Of a stretch of DNA of 64,000 nucleotides, positions 31,257 to 44,660 are shown in pieces. This DNA is from Litomosoides sigmodontis. Lineage: Eukaryota > Nematoda > Chromadorea > Rhabditida > Onchocercidae. Position 1 is the first letter of the stretch. Each line of letters begins with the position of its first letter. Location: positions 3,693,001 through 3,757,000 of the forward strand of contig OY718807.1 of assembly GCA_963070105.1 (NCBI GenBank), given 5' to 3'. The notes below the pieces were generated by a model. The model was not told the origin of the DNA, ran no database searches, and was given only the letters and a program-made list of their open reading frames with translations. Both the position numbers and the translations under genes were made by a program.

Positions 31257-33211
31257 TTACAAGTTTTAGCGAAAGTCCACTTTTGCTTATTTTTGTAAGC
31301 GATACTTTTGTAGTATACGCTTTCATGTATGTAGTACATTGAAATACAACATTTTTTCATTGATAATGGTTTTTGATGTGCTCACAACAAGCAGTTTTAT
31401 CGTATTACGCTATGATGAACATCTAGTCTGCGGCACGCACATTACCTTTTCAGATCTTGCTTTAGGTTGTTCATTTATGTAAAGGTAAAGACATCGAGAT
31501 TTTCTAACAAGAAACCAGATCTTAGTTCGCGATTTGAAATATATAAATTTGTTGAATTTCTATTACTCTCCAAAAAGTAATTGCAGGATTTCAGAGTTTT
31601 GAGGCTGTATTTGGGCGTCCTCTCGTTATTGGGTATTGGACCTCATTTTTATGGGGAGAGAAGGTTATGAAAAGCAGTTAGGAGATTTTCAGCTAAATAT
31701 CAAGAAATCTTATTTCCCATGGGACTGTTTATGTGTTAGGAAGCGCTGGAACTTGGTTTATAAGTGAAATAAGAGTACCGAAAAGCTTACTACAAGGGTA
31801 TTAGAAATGAAAGTGGTTTTGAATTTAAAAGACGAAGTATTCTCCCATAAGTTGGGATTTTTCGCCAGCACTGTCTCAAGGAAAAGTATCATTACCCGTG
31901 TTAAAGAAACATCTCTCTTTAATGGATTATTATTCTATAGCATTATCGACTACTAGACTGGTTCTAAATGAACTTATGTTGGGAATTATATACTCCAGGA
32001 ATTTTCTTCCTTATGACCCTTTTCAGCTATTATCACGCAGTGGCATTTACTGCCCAGGTTTAAGGTGCCGAGAATGACTTCTGTATTTCTGTTTGTACGC
32101 GCTTTCTGCCCTTGTTGACAGACACCACTTTTACATTTATCAGCAATATAAAGTAAAATAGAATCCTTCAATGTCGCACTGTTCATGCTTTCCCCTACTA
32201 TTGAACATTTTTCGTTTTAAACAAGTATGAAGACGAGACTCCTCCGCAACGGCCATTCATCGATTGCTATTTCTATTAATCGCACATGTAACTATTACAT
32301 GAATATGTTACTCATTGCGAAATATCACACTGTGATAGTGAAATTATTTTTCGGCATGACTTCTGAGTTCACCCATCACCCATCAGGAACCAATGAGAAT
32401 TAGGAAATAAAAACTCTGTTCCTGAATGGAATGAGTTGATTGAATTTATGGATGATGCACACCAATTTTTTCCAATCACAATTTCAGGCTGCCTGAATCA
32501 AAGCAAATGGTGGTGTCCCTTTCACATACACTATTTTTTTTTATTCAAAAGGACCAAGGGAGAATAATATGCTTCTTCTCAAAAGATTTATATTCCTCAA
32601 ATATATGATTGATTTCTAACTCAATTGCTGCAACCTAACCTTTTAAGTTTACTCAGTAGAGAATGCGGAAGAATGCATGCAGGAGAAATGCCTTCAAAAT
32701 TGCTTAATCCCTCGTTCCTTCCCTTCACTCCTTCTTGAACAGAGAATTAACTCCTTTCGTTCACTTTATTAATACAAAAAAACCAGTTACTGCAACTTTT
32801 ACATGATGTTTGTCTTTCATAGAGATGGAGGAAAGGAAGGGGGCTACAGCATTATTTAATTAAAAGGCAAATAGTAAAGTAAGGAAGAATTCATTTCATA
32901 GGAAATATTTCAGATTAATTTCTTCTGAATTAAATCTGCAAGTTTTTTGCACGATTAGTTAAGCCGCTACACTTTGATAGGAATTATTACGAACTGCAAA
33001 ATTACTGTGATATGTTTTCTGACTGAGACCAATAAACAGTTTGTCCATTAATTTTTTATATTTCATTACAACTGGCTAATTGATGATTTCCTACATTCGT
33101 TAAAACTTTTGCATTTTAGATAACTTTCGTTAATTTTCACTTTTTCATTTAAATCATACAAAGAGGTTATACTTAAGTTTTGCTTGGAAATTTATACCTT
33201 TTTTTTTTTAC

Positions 33212-33249
33212 TTATGTCTAACTGAGAAAATGATTACAGTTAGACATAA
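33212..33249. repeat. Perfect 13-bp inverted repeat (hairpin)
   Basis: The arm TTATGTCTAACTG (33212-33224) is matched exactly by its reverse complement CAGTTAGACATAA (33237-33249), with a 12-nt loop. It lies in the convergent region about 370 bp beyond the stop of the minus-strand UGP gene. A T-run precedes it. Confidence 0.8.
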
Positions 33250-33618
33250 AACATGGTAATATAGTTTATGAATGTGATTTATAGGTAGTTTTCATTTCAG
33301 AAATATAAACTGCAAAAAAAATTGCAAGATTATTCACTGCTGAACGTATGCAAAATTGTAAGCTTGATCTCTTTCACATAATATCACGAGGATGCACATA
33401 TGTGAAGTTTCGAATGTAACTTCTGAGTTTTTAATAGAAAGACAGAATGAATTTAAATATAACTTCCCAATTAATAAGTTGCTTGCATCAAAGTCTTAGC
33501 AGCTCAATTACTAATTTTCGCTGCCCAAATTTCAAATTGCGGAGACTTCAGATTCTTTGTAATTACAGGTCTTTTATGAAAGAAGTAAAAAATTCTGCTC
33601 TCTCTTAATTGTTTGATG

Positions 33619-36600
33619 CTACAGTGGTATTCTCTGCAGCTCAGAATGTGCTGTCTGCATCAGTTTAATATTTTCCAAACATTCGTCTTCGGCTACTTCC
33701 AGTTGTTGTCCTTCATCAACAATGATTTCTACATTGCCCTGAAATGATGATCAAAGAGTTGACTTTTTCCTAAGGCAGTCACCACTGACGGATAAAGTTT
33801 CAATGCGTTTTTTCTGACCGTCTTTCTAAAATTAAATTGAAAAATTGCAAAATTAAGGAAAAATCAAGAGGCATTTTGTTGCTTTAAAAATGGTAAGAAG
33901 GGATAAGACTGCTAGGGACGAGTACCTTCTGGAAGAGACTCACAATACTTCCACTAACAACAACCAGGACGGATCACTTAACTTTCCATGTAACACATGA
34001 AGCAACAAGTTCGCTACCATGAAGTAATCCTGCTCCTTCTCTACTGCGGTAGGCTGTACGAAAGACATTTGCGACAAAAGTGGCAGATAAGATGTGGCCA
34101 CTCGATGTACACTTCTATCTCGCGCTTTAATAGACTTGCATTTACAAACGATTCGACAAGGCTTACTTTTAGCTCCACATGCTGTCCGAAATATATATCA
34201 CCGTCAACTTTTAACCGTTTTAACTCTCGCAATCGTGGAATTTCACGAAATCGTCTTCGAAATTCGGACACTTTGCTGAAATGCCTCGACAGCTCGATAA
34301 CAGGCGGTATTTTCTCCTTTCTAACACACTGCAGCGAAAAATTTTCCGTGACTTCGTATAAATCGCTCATAATAGCAAGTAGATCTTGCGTATTTTTAAC
34401 GGGAATAAAGCGAGTTCGGGGTACTTGAACACCTGAGAAAGTTTTTAGTTTACTGCGAAAAGTGAAATTTTTGACAGAAAAGTTATGCAAATTTTCAGAC
34501 TTAAGCTCTAAGCCGTAATAAACTACTCAAAATATGTCAGGAATACTATTATTGTACATAAAGATAACGTGAAGTGACTTCGTCATGGTCAAATATGAAT
34601 ACCAAAAGTTGCATGCATTAGTCCCAGAACATGCGTCCAAAGACCGAGCAGTCATACATAATACACCATTTCTTATATTTTATATTGCATTCGACACTAC
34701 TACCATAGATAATTTCAGTTACAATATAATAAAATACAGGTACGTACTCAAAACGTTGTTGAAATTTCGAATGGCACCACCCACCGACGTTTCCAATTGA
34801 TTGACAAACTCACCATTACTTAGAACCTGCAAAAACCATAAACTTACAATGACAAGATTAAAGCTGATGACATTGGATGGTAACTTACATAAACATTAAT
34901 CATACAGGTCACTCGATCATTGCATACCCTTCGCGACGATGTGTAGCTAGCAAAGTCATGTAAGCGTCGTGTCACTAATACATTTCATAATTATAAACCA
35001 TCACTGATCCATTAATAAGTGGAAGCATAAGAAAACGAAATGAAAAGTCTGTTTTTACATGCACAAAGAAGTATTGGAAGCAATAGAATTGCAAAATGAT
35101 ACAAAAAGACTAGGAAGAAAATCTCTGAAACCTTTTTGTTCACAATAATTTCCATTTTCATTTCAGCGAGCTTCTTTTTTACAGCTCGCAGGTTGACCCA
35201 GATATTGTTGGTGTTGAAAATTCTAAAATTTTGCTTTGTAAAATTTTTGGAAAGGATGAAATCCAATGAATTCACAAATAGCAGAAAGAGGAAAATAAAA
35301 AATTACAAGCGAGAAAAATAATGAACTAATTCAAATCAGTGTAATGATTTATTAATGAGAAATCGGTATATATGAATTTACTTGAAAATGTCTGTTGAAC
35401 AGAAATCATCAACACGATCAACGGGAACTTGTGGCATTTCTAAATGCATGATATATCCACTTATTTCAATCAGCGTACCTCCCTGAAGAGCAACGTTTAG
35501 AAAAATATTGATAAGCAGTTCGTAATCAGTAATTCAATTGGGTACATATTGCTAAAGGATAAGATAGCTTGAATTAATCATTGTTAGCGCTTTCGGCTAA
35601 ATAAAAGTTCAACAAACAACAAACTTTTCTATCGACTTCCGTTTTTTCCGTGCATTCCATTAAGTATTCCAAATCGCTTTCTACCATTAATTTAGCAATT
35701 CTCAAATCAATTGTTGCACCGGTATTATCAATATTTGAAATAAAACATACATCACGTCCCTGAGCAAGCAACTCATCCAAAACACCCGTAAAGTGCATTG
35801 ATTTGAAAATATTTCCATGACCCGGTGGATACCAGCTGAAAATATTAAGTTATAGAAGAAGTAGTTAATTGTACTGCGCAAAATTTAGCATCAAATGATT
35901 CCTAGCGTGAGTTTGAGAATTATAATGAATGTTAATAGCTAAATGAGTGTATATTGTTCTTTTTAAATGTGAATACTTAAGAGTTTAATATTTTTAATTA
36001 AATCTTTCACAAATGAAAAAAATGTCATCTTGGTTTTTCGTAATTGATTTTGCTCGTTTTCGTAGAAGTAATTGTTTTATTTAATCAACTTCAACTTCTA
36101 TTATCACCTGACAAATTTTCATTAATTTGAACTATCCAAAACAAAATCCTAGACGTGCAAGCAAGAATCATTTGATATATGACATGAGAGGTTAGATCGT
36201 TTTCGTGGCCGACACAAACGAAAGCTAATTAAAATGTGAAGTGAGAGGAGAACTGACAGGAGAACAAAAAGCGTTAGCAGAATCTCCTACCCTTCAGTGC
36301 TTTCACCTCCATTCTTCAGAGGAACAGGCATTGAAGTTTTCACGAAGATCCTCGGGCATTTACTTTGCAGAAATGTTCTTACATTTACTTTGCAGTTAGC
36401 CAAATATTCGCCAACTGCCTTTTCAGTATTGAAACTATTCATTAAAACTAATGGCACCGAACTGTTGTTCTGCTCGTTGAAACGCTGTAAAAGATTGAAC
36501 TAAATAAGACGTATCCCTTAAAGCATATGTTTTGAAAAAATCAAAAACATTAATTTGGTGATGAAAGCATAAGCTACACTTTATTTGTAAGCAAATTTGA

Positions 36601-37240
36601 AGGAGACCTAAATTTGTGTGAAAATCGTATTAAATTCATTGATTGAAATTGTAACGGACACGTAGGTGAAGATCAAATAAATATTCCATAACTCTATTGG
36701 ACATCTTTCATAAAAGTTTTGTTAAACATTTCTGTTTAGCACCTTTTATATGACTGAAATGCTACCGACCTGTATATGACCCGTGGCAAAATCAAGGAAT
36801 GTGAGCCCTTTGCGTAATTCGATTAGTGACTTAGGACCATCACAGCCCATTGTTGTTCCCAAGCCTCCATTTAGCTTCACAACTGATAGACGTTTCAAAA
36901 TGTTCTCTCGTTCTTCATTTCCAGAACAGTGCGGTAATGATTCATAGTCTCTTTGATACTTTAAGCTTAATGGCTTCATCCTGCTCCAGTCAATAGTACT
37001 GCATTCACTAAGATATTGCTCAAACAAGGATAAGAATATTTCCGCATCGAATTGAGTGCGCTGTAAATAAAAATTGCAGGCAACTTCATAGGATGGGGGG
37101 AAATTAATAATTATCTGAAAGATGAAATGTAATCAACGTACTTCATCCTTAACAAAAGCCTGCTTGAACTGTTCACCAATATTTTTGAATAAGTTTTCAG
37201 TCTCATCACTCCAACATCGATTCATTTGTCCAGTAGGCAT
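33619..37240 (-). CDS. UGP2: UTP-glucose-1-phosphate uridylyltransferase (UGP2)
   Basis: The cytosolic enzyme that makes UDP-glucose from UTP and glucose-1-phosphate, feeding glycogen, trehalose and glycan synthesis. Nine minus-strand exons (37240-37142, 37060-36770, 36484-36291, 35835-35625, 35482-35382, 35222-35132, 34826-34748, 34432-34167, 33738-33619) join in phase to give 483 residues. Motifs in order are VVKLNGGLGTTMGCDGPKS (nucleotide loop), VPLVLMNSFNT, AWYPPGHG-like GWYPPGHGN, FISNIDNTGATID, the GYIMHLEMP strand, IFNTNNIWVNL, QLETSVGGAI and VPRTRFIPVK. After it come the DGDIYFG beta-helix strand and the C-terminal GNVEIIVDEG. Length and motifs are complete. The start is the first ATG of exon 1, which encodes a family-like FKQAF segment. 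The gene lies about 1 kb downstream of DHX33 on the same strand, with no sign of an operon. Confidence 0.96.
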
Positions 37241-38280
37241 TCAACTTTACGTGCGCCAAATATTAAATGGTCATAAAACAAAAGAAACACCAGAAAAGTG
37301 AAATTCTGCACGAATGCTTGACAATTTCAGGGCAGAGATGAAGGAAGGCGAGCACGTGACGCCATCGAATACAGTGACAATGGCATCAAAGATCGTGGTG
37401 GCACTTCTCGCAATGATGCGAGTAACCGCATGGCAAATCGCCGTATCGTTCTCCCATTTTTGTCTCCTAGAAACTTCCTTTGCCCTTCCCTCTATGTTTA
37501 AATTTTGAACTTCCAAGAGCTGGCGCGCGATCGATAAGCTATGGTAAGTCGTGAACTTATGTTTAAGATTACTGTCCTTGAAACTACACGTGAATTCTAC
37601 CAGAAATTGTACTACTTCAGTCAGTTGTGAAATGTAGCAGGAAGATACTTCACAAAAAATCAATAGTATGTGCCTAATGAGTCATATTAATTCGACCAGG
37701 TTTACCCATTACTAAAATCCAAATGCAACAACCAGTGTGACTAGCCAAAATTATGGAAAGAACTTTTCTTTAGAATGCTTTGTAGCCAAAAACGATTACT
37801 GTTAAATTTTCTTTTAACATCATCATCAACAAGAAACATAGCATGACACATAACCAACAAGGAAAATATTTGTTAAAAAATAATCTGCCATAATTAGATA
37901 GTCATTGCCGCAAATGATAAAATACTGAAAATTTGGGTTATATTTCCAACTCAACAACAGCAGATTATTTTTTGAAAATTCATGTGAACTTCTTGTCAGT
38001 TAACAAGTAAACGAATCAACGCCATTTCTGTTCTTGCCTGACTATATTACACCTCGAACAACACAAACATACAAAAGCTTTGTTACTGAGGTACTCCATA
38101 AAACAACTGTAGGCAGACACAAAATAGCTTTTCAAAGAACAAATCTAAAAGACAATCACTGTATTTTCTAACCATTTCTGAAATAAATTCAAAAGTTCCA
38201 CAGTCACAACTTTGAATGGCATCGACAACTGAATAACTAAATGTTGTTATTCCATTCATATGGATGAATCATCGAATGTA
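37241..38280. other. Spacer between UGP2 and DHX33 (both minus strand)
   Basis: About 1 kb holding the DHX33 3' UTR and the UGP2 upstream region. Opposing open frames at 37271-37663 (-) and 37314-37508 (+) have no recognisable motif and no consistent splice sites. I see nothing else. Confidence 0.4.
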
Positions 38281-41200
38281 TCAGTCATCGTAAAACATGT
38301 TGAGCACCCTCTTCTTTGAATCAAGCAGCTCTTTGGCCCATTCAAGATCAATTACTGTGATATCGCTAAATGAAAAACAGAATTGTTGTTAGAGTGAAAA
38401 ATTTGTAAGTACTAAAAAATTTTTGCAGAAAAAAGCGAAAAAATGAAGAGAATATGCTAGAAAAAATGACATTTAATAATAATTTTCACTGCTTACGAAA
38501 AGCAAAGAGAAAACTTACCGGGCGTATAACTCATTTGTTCGAACAAGATCTGTAAAGATAAACGCTGTTGGACGTGAACGAGACAAACAAGAGGAAGGGT
38601 GAATTTTTAGTAAGGTCCCAGGTGATATCAATAAGCTGTAACGGTCGTGTAACCTTTCATAAGCACACGCATTCATGAAAAGTCCTTGACAAAGCGCTTT
38701 TCTGAAAAAACAATATTATTTAGCAAAACAATCCTCATTGGATTCTCTATCTCAGTTTTTTCGTTCTTTTCTGCCCTGTTCGTAATTCGCTTATTTCTTA
38801 TATTCTTATAAAAAATAAGTTTACTAACTCTTTCATAACTTTCTCGATTACTGTCACTTATATTCTTAGAACTTCTATTTCACTTATCATCCTTTTTCCG
38901 TCCTTCTGACACCAATTTATCTTGACTACTCAGTTAACTATTTATTTGTCTTCTTACATTATAGTTAGTTCAAAGCCAAGCAACACCTTAGTTTGTCAGT
39001 ATCGGTACCGCATGAGCGAAAAATCATTGAGTTTTTTGAGCAAATATCGCGCAGTTGTTTTCGAATTTTGAAAACAGTATTGAGTAATCTATGGTGGACA
39101 TGATTTGCTTCACACCACTCCTTAACGAATATTTAACAAAACACTTTTGGGAATACAATAAAAAGCAATAAAATAACAGACGTAATTTCAATGACGTATA
39201 CAAATAACATTTTCATTTCCATTAAGAATGCCATTTTTCCTTAAGATTAAAGAATGTGACCAAAACCCCAGTTTAAATCTGAAAGGACGAGATTATTAAA
39301 GCGCTGGAAAAAAATAATAGAAAAAATGGCATGATCAAAAAATGAACTTAAGCAGAAATTATATGCAAAGAACCTGAAAGATAACATTAAAAACCCATCC
39401 AACAGATATTTTAAAAATAAAGACAGTGAAAAAATACATGAATTACCTCCAACTTCTTCTCCTTTCGGGCTAAACGATATCCTCGATAAACGTTTAGTAG
39501 GGTGCAATGATCACCTTCCGGTGCTTCAAATTTTCGCCTCGATAGGTTTGTTTGTTCACGACTCGATGCTGAACTGACGAAAACGGAATCAGTGGACATA
39601 AATGCCACGATTGTTAGAACTTCTTCTAAACACTCATTCTGAGAAGCTGCTATCAGAGCACTGTAATTCAGTAATGCTAATTTTTTCAACATAAGAAAAT
39701 ATGACATTAAATTCCGAAAATAAACGTCACATTTTTAAATAACTTACCGCGCAAAAGCCGGATCAACTGGAAATGACGATAATGCTGTTCCCATTTCGGT
39801 AAGTCGTAATCTACCTTTTTTATCAGGTCGTTTCACCGCATCTAGTAAGCGAAGATGTTTTTCGGCAGCTTCCAATCTTTCCTTTTTTGGATTCGAAATT
39901 AAAGCCAATGATTTTATTCGTCGTAAACCAATACGCAATAGCTCCAGAAGTACCTAAAACGAATGAAACAGTGAAACGTTAATTACATCCCAGATAAGTC
40001 CTAAGTGAAGCTAAGAAACGAAATCCCTCTTAAAGTAACTAGATTTAGATATTTACATTTCTAATCCTTATGAAAAACGATTTAAATTGTGCAAATAAAT
40101 ACTTGAAAGCAATAGGATATCCGAAGTTAGAAACATTTTGCTAAACTTTACCACTGCTAAATTGGACCGTAAAATTTCTGGAACTGTCACTTTCGAGAGT
40201 GAATGGAAATGCTTTTCTGAATACAGCCGATAGCATTTTCCCGGTGCTTCACGTCCAGCACGACCAGCTCGTTGCGTTGCCGAACATTGTGAAATATCTT
40301 CCACACGAAGAATATCGATATGACGATCCGGAAGAAAGGTTCTAAACAGAGCATAAATAAATCTTAAAAACAATTTTACAAGGTAGTTGAGTTTATAATA
40401 GGGGATTCACAAAAATAAAAAGAGAATTAATAACAACTATTATTTTAGGATTTGAATTCAGGTTTGATTGTTACTGCTGAATAATAGTCTTACGACAATA
40501 CGGAAATAGTCCTAATAAAAAACAAAAACATTTCCCCTAAAATTATCAAACGAAAAACCAACAAAGCAAAAATGGAACGTCTCAATTAAGCCTCACTTTA
40601 CTTTCATTTTTCCACTGTCAACAATAATCCGTACACCGGGTATTGTAATAGATGTTTCCGCTATATTCGTTGCAAAAATAATTTTTCGCGTGTACTACAA
40701 TAAGAAAATAAATCTAAGTGTCAACGTCTCGAAATGTACATTAATGTACACAGAATGACAGAATTAAGATAAAATAATTGTAACTAGCGATGACGGCAAA
40801 TTCACAGTAATTATATAAGCCCGTTTCGTATTTGATGGTCATACCACAGCTGAAAGGGACCTAAATTAGATGGTAAGTTGTAATGACCTGAAAATCTTAC
40901 TGGTACACTAGTTGGTTCGAAAACCCGCATCTGGGCTGATGGTGGAAGGCCGGCATAGAGTGGAAGGGCTATCAAGCCACCAGTGACAAGTTTCGAAGCT
41001 TCCTGCACTTTCCTACAAGCCGTTTCAATCTCTTCTTGTCCAGTTAAGAATGCTAGCACATCGGAACTAAATATATTTATATTTAATAAAATTCAGTATT
41101 TAAAATTAGGTACGGATAAAAAAGAAGAAAAAAGAAACGAATTTATCATATAAAGCACCAACGTTTATTGGTTTGCTATGATAAAATGCACTGATGTGGA

Positions 41201-42211
41201 AAATTTTCAAGAAATTATTTGCGGAAAGAACTCACCTCAGTGGTTCGGTACGATGAATTTGTAAAACCGTTGTCAACACGTTGAACACATAATCATCATC
41301 TTTTTTGTCCAAAGAATTTGCATAAAAAATCTATAAAATGATTCGCTAAAGAAAACCTCAGTTTATATGCACAAAACTGAAGAATTTCGCATTAGTCATG
41401 ATAAAAACTAAATTTAATGCAATATCTTTTACTCCACATGCATCAATTATTGCTCACACAACTCTAACATATTCCGAAGTGCAAACCTACTGAATTACTG
41501 GGACATTTTTACATGCTTTGAAGAATTCCCTACTTTTCTAAAATGCAATGAAAAGAGTATCACGCAGAGAGTTTCTGTAAAATTAACCAGTTTCTTACCT
41601 CAACTGGATAGGTCCTTCCTTGCACAATATACACTGGTGCATCGTCAAAGTATTCCGAAAAAATGTTAGTTTCCAGTGTGGCTGACATTATGACAATCTA
41701 AAATTAGAGACTGATATTTGCAAAATTCTTAAGAGTTTCGAGATTAATTATTTTTAATTGCAAGTGGTAAAACATAACACCAAAAATTAATAAAAGTAAA
41801 TTAACGCAACTTCAAAGGATTTGATGTACCTAACCGCTGCTTATAACAGAGTTTCAATATATATAAAAGAACATCTGTGTGAACGGAACGTTCATGAGCT
41901 TCATCGACAATTACAAGAGAATAATGTGTGAGAAGTGAGTCATAAAATGTCTCGCGCAAAAAAATACCATCGGTGCCGTAAACAATCTTTGTTTCATCAC
42001 TTGTGGTATTTTCGAACCTCACCTTATAAGCAACCTGAAGTTTACCACTTGCTAATACTAGGCTCCATTAACATTTATCCATTAATGCCAACTGTTGGTT
42101 AAATTTGCTTGAATCTTTCGCAATGAATTATTAGCATTTTATTTATTAGAAAAAAATCATCTGTTACGTTTTAGTTTTGCACCATCAAATAAACAATATT
42201 CACTCTATTCC

Positions 42212-42251
<40 letters not shown>

Positions 42252-42974
42252 TGCTTGCATAAAATAATTTTACCACTTCACCAAGATTTGCGTTCATTTC
42301 CAAAGCAACACGTCTCGCAAGCGTAATTGCAGCAACACGTCGTGGCTCTGTAACAGCTACGAGACCACCACAGATCAAACCCTCATCGTAACAAATCTGA
42401 TAATGCTCAATAGTAGCAATGACCAATGCTACAGTTGCAGTATATTTCAAAGTTGTAAGCTTCGTAAGACTAATGATATAATCGGATTTTTCGACGTTTA
42501 CGTACATATCTAATTCTTGTTCACTGCTTGGTTACAGAAAAATATGCAATCGTTCTTGGACAAAGCATTTCATATTTCAAGAAGATTTGCAACTTAGAAT
42601 TATAAATTCCTTCTTCCGTATTAGTTCCTTGTTCTGTATTAATCAAAAATACAAATGATCTCAAATGAAAAGGTCGAAAAGCTTCATTTTTCGTATTTTT
42701 TAAAAGACTTGATTAGCGCTATTTATAGCTCCCCAATAAAGTAGTCTCATTGAATTTCGCGGGCAGCGGTGACAGTTTTCAGTCAAAAAATTACTCCCCC
42801 AATTATTCTTAAATAAGCTTTAAGAAAAGAGACACCGAAAATAACCTGAGGAATTTGAGTGCTTTTACCACTTCCAGTTTCACCAACAATCACTGATATG
42901 CCATTTTCTCTTATCACGTTTGCCAACTGTAAACGAACTCTATCGACTGGTAATTTCCCGCGACAAAATTTTTT
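38281..42974 (-). CDS. DHX33: DEAH-box RNA helicase, DHX33-like; first exon not found
   Basis: An ATP-dependent RNA helicase of the DHX33 branch, linked in animals to rRNA synthesis and translation. Thirteen minus-strand exons (42974-42846, 42396-42274, 42034-41810, 41697-41599, 41330-41236, 41066-40901, 40694-40597, 40341-40152, 39953-39748, 39660-39447, 39120-38987, 38701-38519, 38365-38281) give 648 codons. Motifs are [10 protein letters not shown], Ia [20 protein letters not shown], then [19 protein letters not shown] and [10 protein letters not shown]. They are followed by the winged-helix/ratchet region and an OB-fold end with KIHPSSCL and [21 protein letters not shown]33 is favoured over DHX15/35 by the spacing and by the WCEAN and final-helix matches. 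No initiating exon is visible upstream of 42974, so the start is missing. The junction 41810/41697 lacks a GT donor (see findings). Confidence 0.9.
42218..42247. repeat. AT dinucleotide microsatellite
   Basis: About 30 bp of pure AT/TA dinucleotide, in the DHX33 intron just beyond the donor of the exon that ends at 42274. It is probably length-variable. Confidence 0.9.
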
Positions 42975-44660
42975 CTGAAGGATCAAACTAAGTCATTAGT
43001 GCTTTAATAGTGAAATTATTTAGCAAAAACAAAAATTGTAGGTAAGCAAGTGGTGAAGTGGTGGTATACGATGTGGCACAGCAGTGTAAAAGAATACAGC
43101 CAGGAAGGAAGACTGCTACAGATAAAATACTTCCATAGGTGTTAAGAAGAACATTTTCAATCATTTATGCGGAATGTACTGCCAAATTTCATTAATAAGG
43201 TACATAGCTTTGTCCCTATGTCAGTTTAAGCATGTTTTATGGTTTAGAGACAATGCTCGTCATAAATGTTAAGAAATGACGCTTGTGAACAGGCCAACAG
43301 GCCATTTGTGAACCTTCTCAAAATTAAAGGCTTTGTTAAACAATTCCCACACTGTTTTTTATATACCATTTTATCACTTATTAAGTGAATTATCGATATA
43401 TAAAGACCAAATGAAGGAGATGACCTTAGCTACAGGACATTGATCGATATTATATGTATTTCGTATATTTTGCTTATACTGCTTTCTGTTCATGTCCCTT
43501 TTAGTGTCCAATTATTTCAGCCAAACACTGCAGTTGTATTTGCCAAATCTGCAACTCTCTAAAAAAATGATTTACTGCACGGACAGTATACAATACCGAA
43601 AGTTCATGAGTTGATAAGTTCGACCGCACCAAAGATCAGGTGAACAGAAAGAAAGGCACATAACGAGTAATAGCAGTAAATGCATGAAATAGAGCAAAAG
43701 CCTATAAACTATTCCGTAAGGCATGACAGTGGAGGAAAACACACACACACAAGACGTGACTAGCAAATTCGTGCAGATAAGACCAAAATTATCGTCATGG
43801 AAAGCTTCTAAATCCAGATAGGTCCTGGAACGATTTCTTGCATTCTGTGTAATCAGCCATAGGATAGCAACAACCCAGTCAGCTGATTTACCGCGTGACA
43901 GTGAATGGATGACTCATGATAGGAGTTGCGAAATAAGTGGGTGGGGAGTAGGGAGGGAGGTGGAGCGTGAGTGTCATCCTAGTCGTTTTAAAATTTGGCA
44001 GAGAAGCAAAGGTGTTCTTCGGGTGGGAGACGTTTTAGGGGTATAAGCCTGGTCGATCGTTATCGGAGGCTCGTATGGAAGTGTTGGGGGTAGGCAGAGG
44101 TGTGCGTGGTGCGTTGCTGCCAGTCGGGTTCCGAGCTTTTCATACTTCTCGCATTCCATTTCTCAACAGTTTTTAATTTGTATTGCGTGTTAATTGTAGA
44201 ATTTTCCACTTTTCATTACTTTTTTTTTTTAAAAATTATTCACGAAAATGAGACGGGAAGGTTTTTGTACAACCTTTTCTCTGTGTGTGTCATACGCAGC
44301 AGGTGGTTTTTGTGCTTTTTAAAAATTCATGTGTATCATTATTGACTCACGGGGAAGGTGAAATAATTAAAGTGATGAGACACGTATAGCGCATTTTACA
44401 TTCGTTATGATTTGCCGTTGAGAAAGTTTCAAAAAATGCCAACAGGATGCGCAAATAAGGAGTTATGAAGTGGTGATTTATGATTATAGATAATCAAGTC
44501 AGTCAGAAGAAAATGTGTTGTGGTCATGGAAGTAATAAACTGTGGTCCTTTTTAAGGGGAATTAGAGTTTAACTCTAGCTGTTCTCTCATCCGAGTAACT
44601 TGACGAATATTGTTTGGCCATCAATTATTATGCATGTTTCAGATTTGAAGATTGTGCTAT
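42975..44660. other. Divergent region between DHX33 and the bZIP gene
   Basis: Shared upstream region of a minus-strand and a plus-strand gene. The missing DHX33 first exon should lie here, but none of the short ATG-bearing frames has a donor in the phase the next exon needs. A CA run lies near 43739-43751, and 43930-44130 is unusually G-rich on the plus strand. A strong TTTCAG acceptor ends at 44642, immediately before the bZIP start. Confidence 0.45.
44637..44642 (+). promoter_or_regulatory. Probable trans-splice acceptor of the bZIP mRNA
   Basis: TTTCAG ends 18 nt before the ATG at 44661, and no upstream exon is seen. That is the arrangement expected for spliced-leader addition in nematodes. 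Similar sites precede memb-1 (AG at 52079-52080), ddi-1 (minus strand, AG at 50716-50715) and hmit-1 (minus strand, AG at 59778-59777). An ordinary 5' UTR intron is the alternative. Confidence 0.5.

Larger units (their letters stand above)
30512..33618. other. Convergent intergenic region between UPF3 and UGP
   Basis: Both neighbours point into this 3.1-kb stretch, so it holds two 3' UTRs. Within it are an orphan open frame at about 30993-31256 and a perfect 13-bp inverted repeat at 33212-33249 (both listed separately). Otherwise I see AT-rich sequence with no supportable exon. Confidence 0.4.

Noticed and set aside
31986..32186. 66-codon minus-strand frame with several Cys
   Set aside because: No motif and no supporting splice sites in a convergent spacer; too short to claim.
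34041..34166. C-terminal extension of the UGP2 frame beyond the beta-helix strand
   Set aside because: This is read-through past a GTAAGC donor at 34166. The true last exon (33738-33619) encodes the conserved GNVEIIVDEG end.
43974..44159. Minus-strand ATG frame of 61 codons as a first exon for DHX33
   Set aside because: It lacks a donor in phase 0 and does not resemble the family N-terminus.
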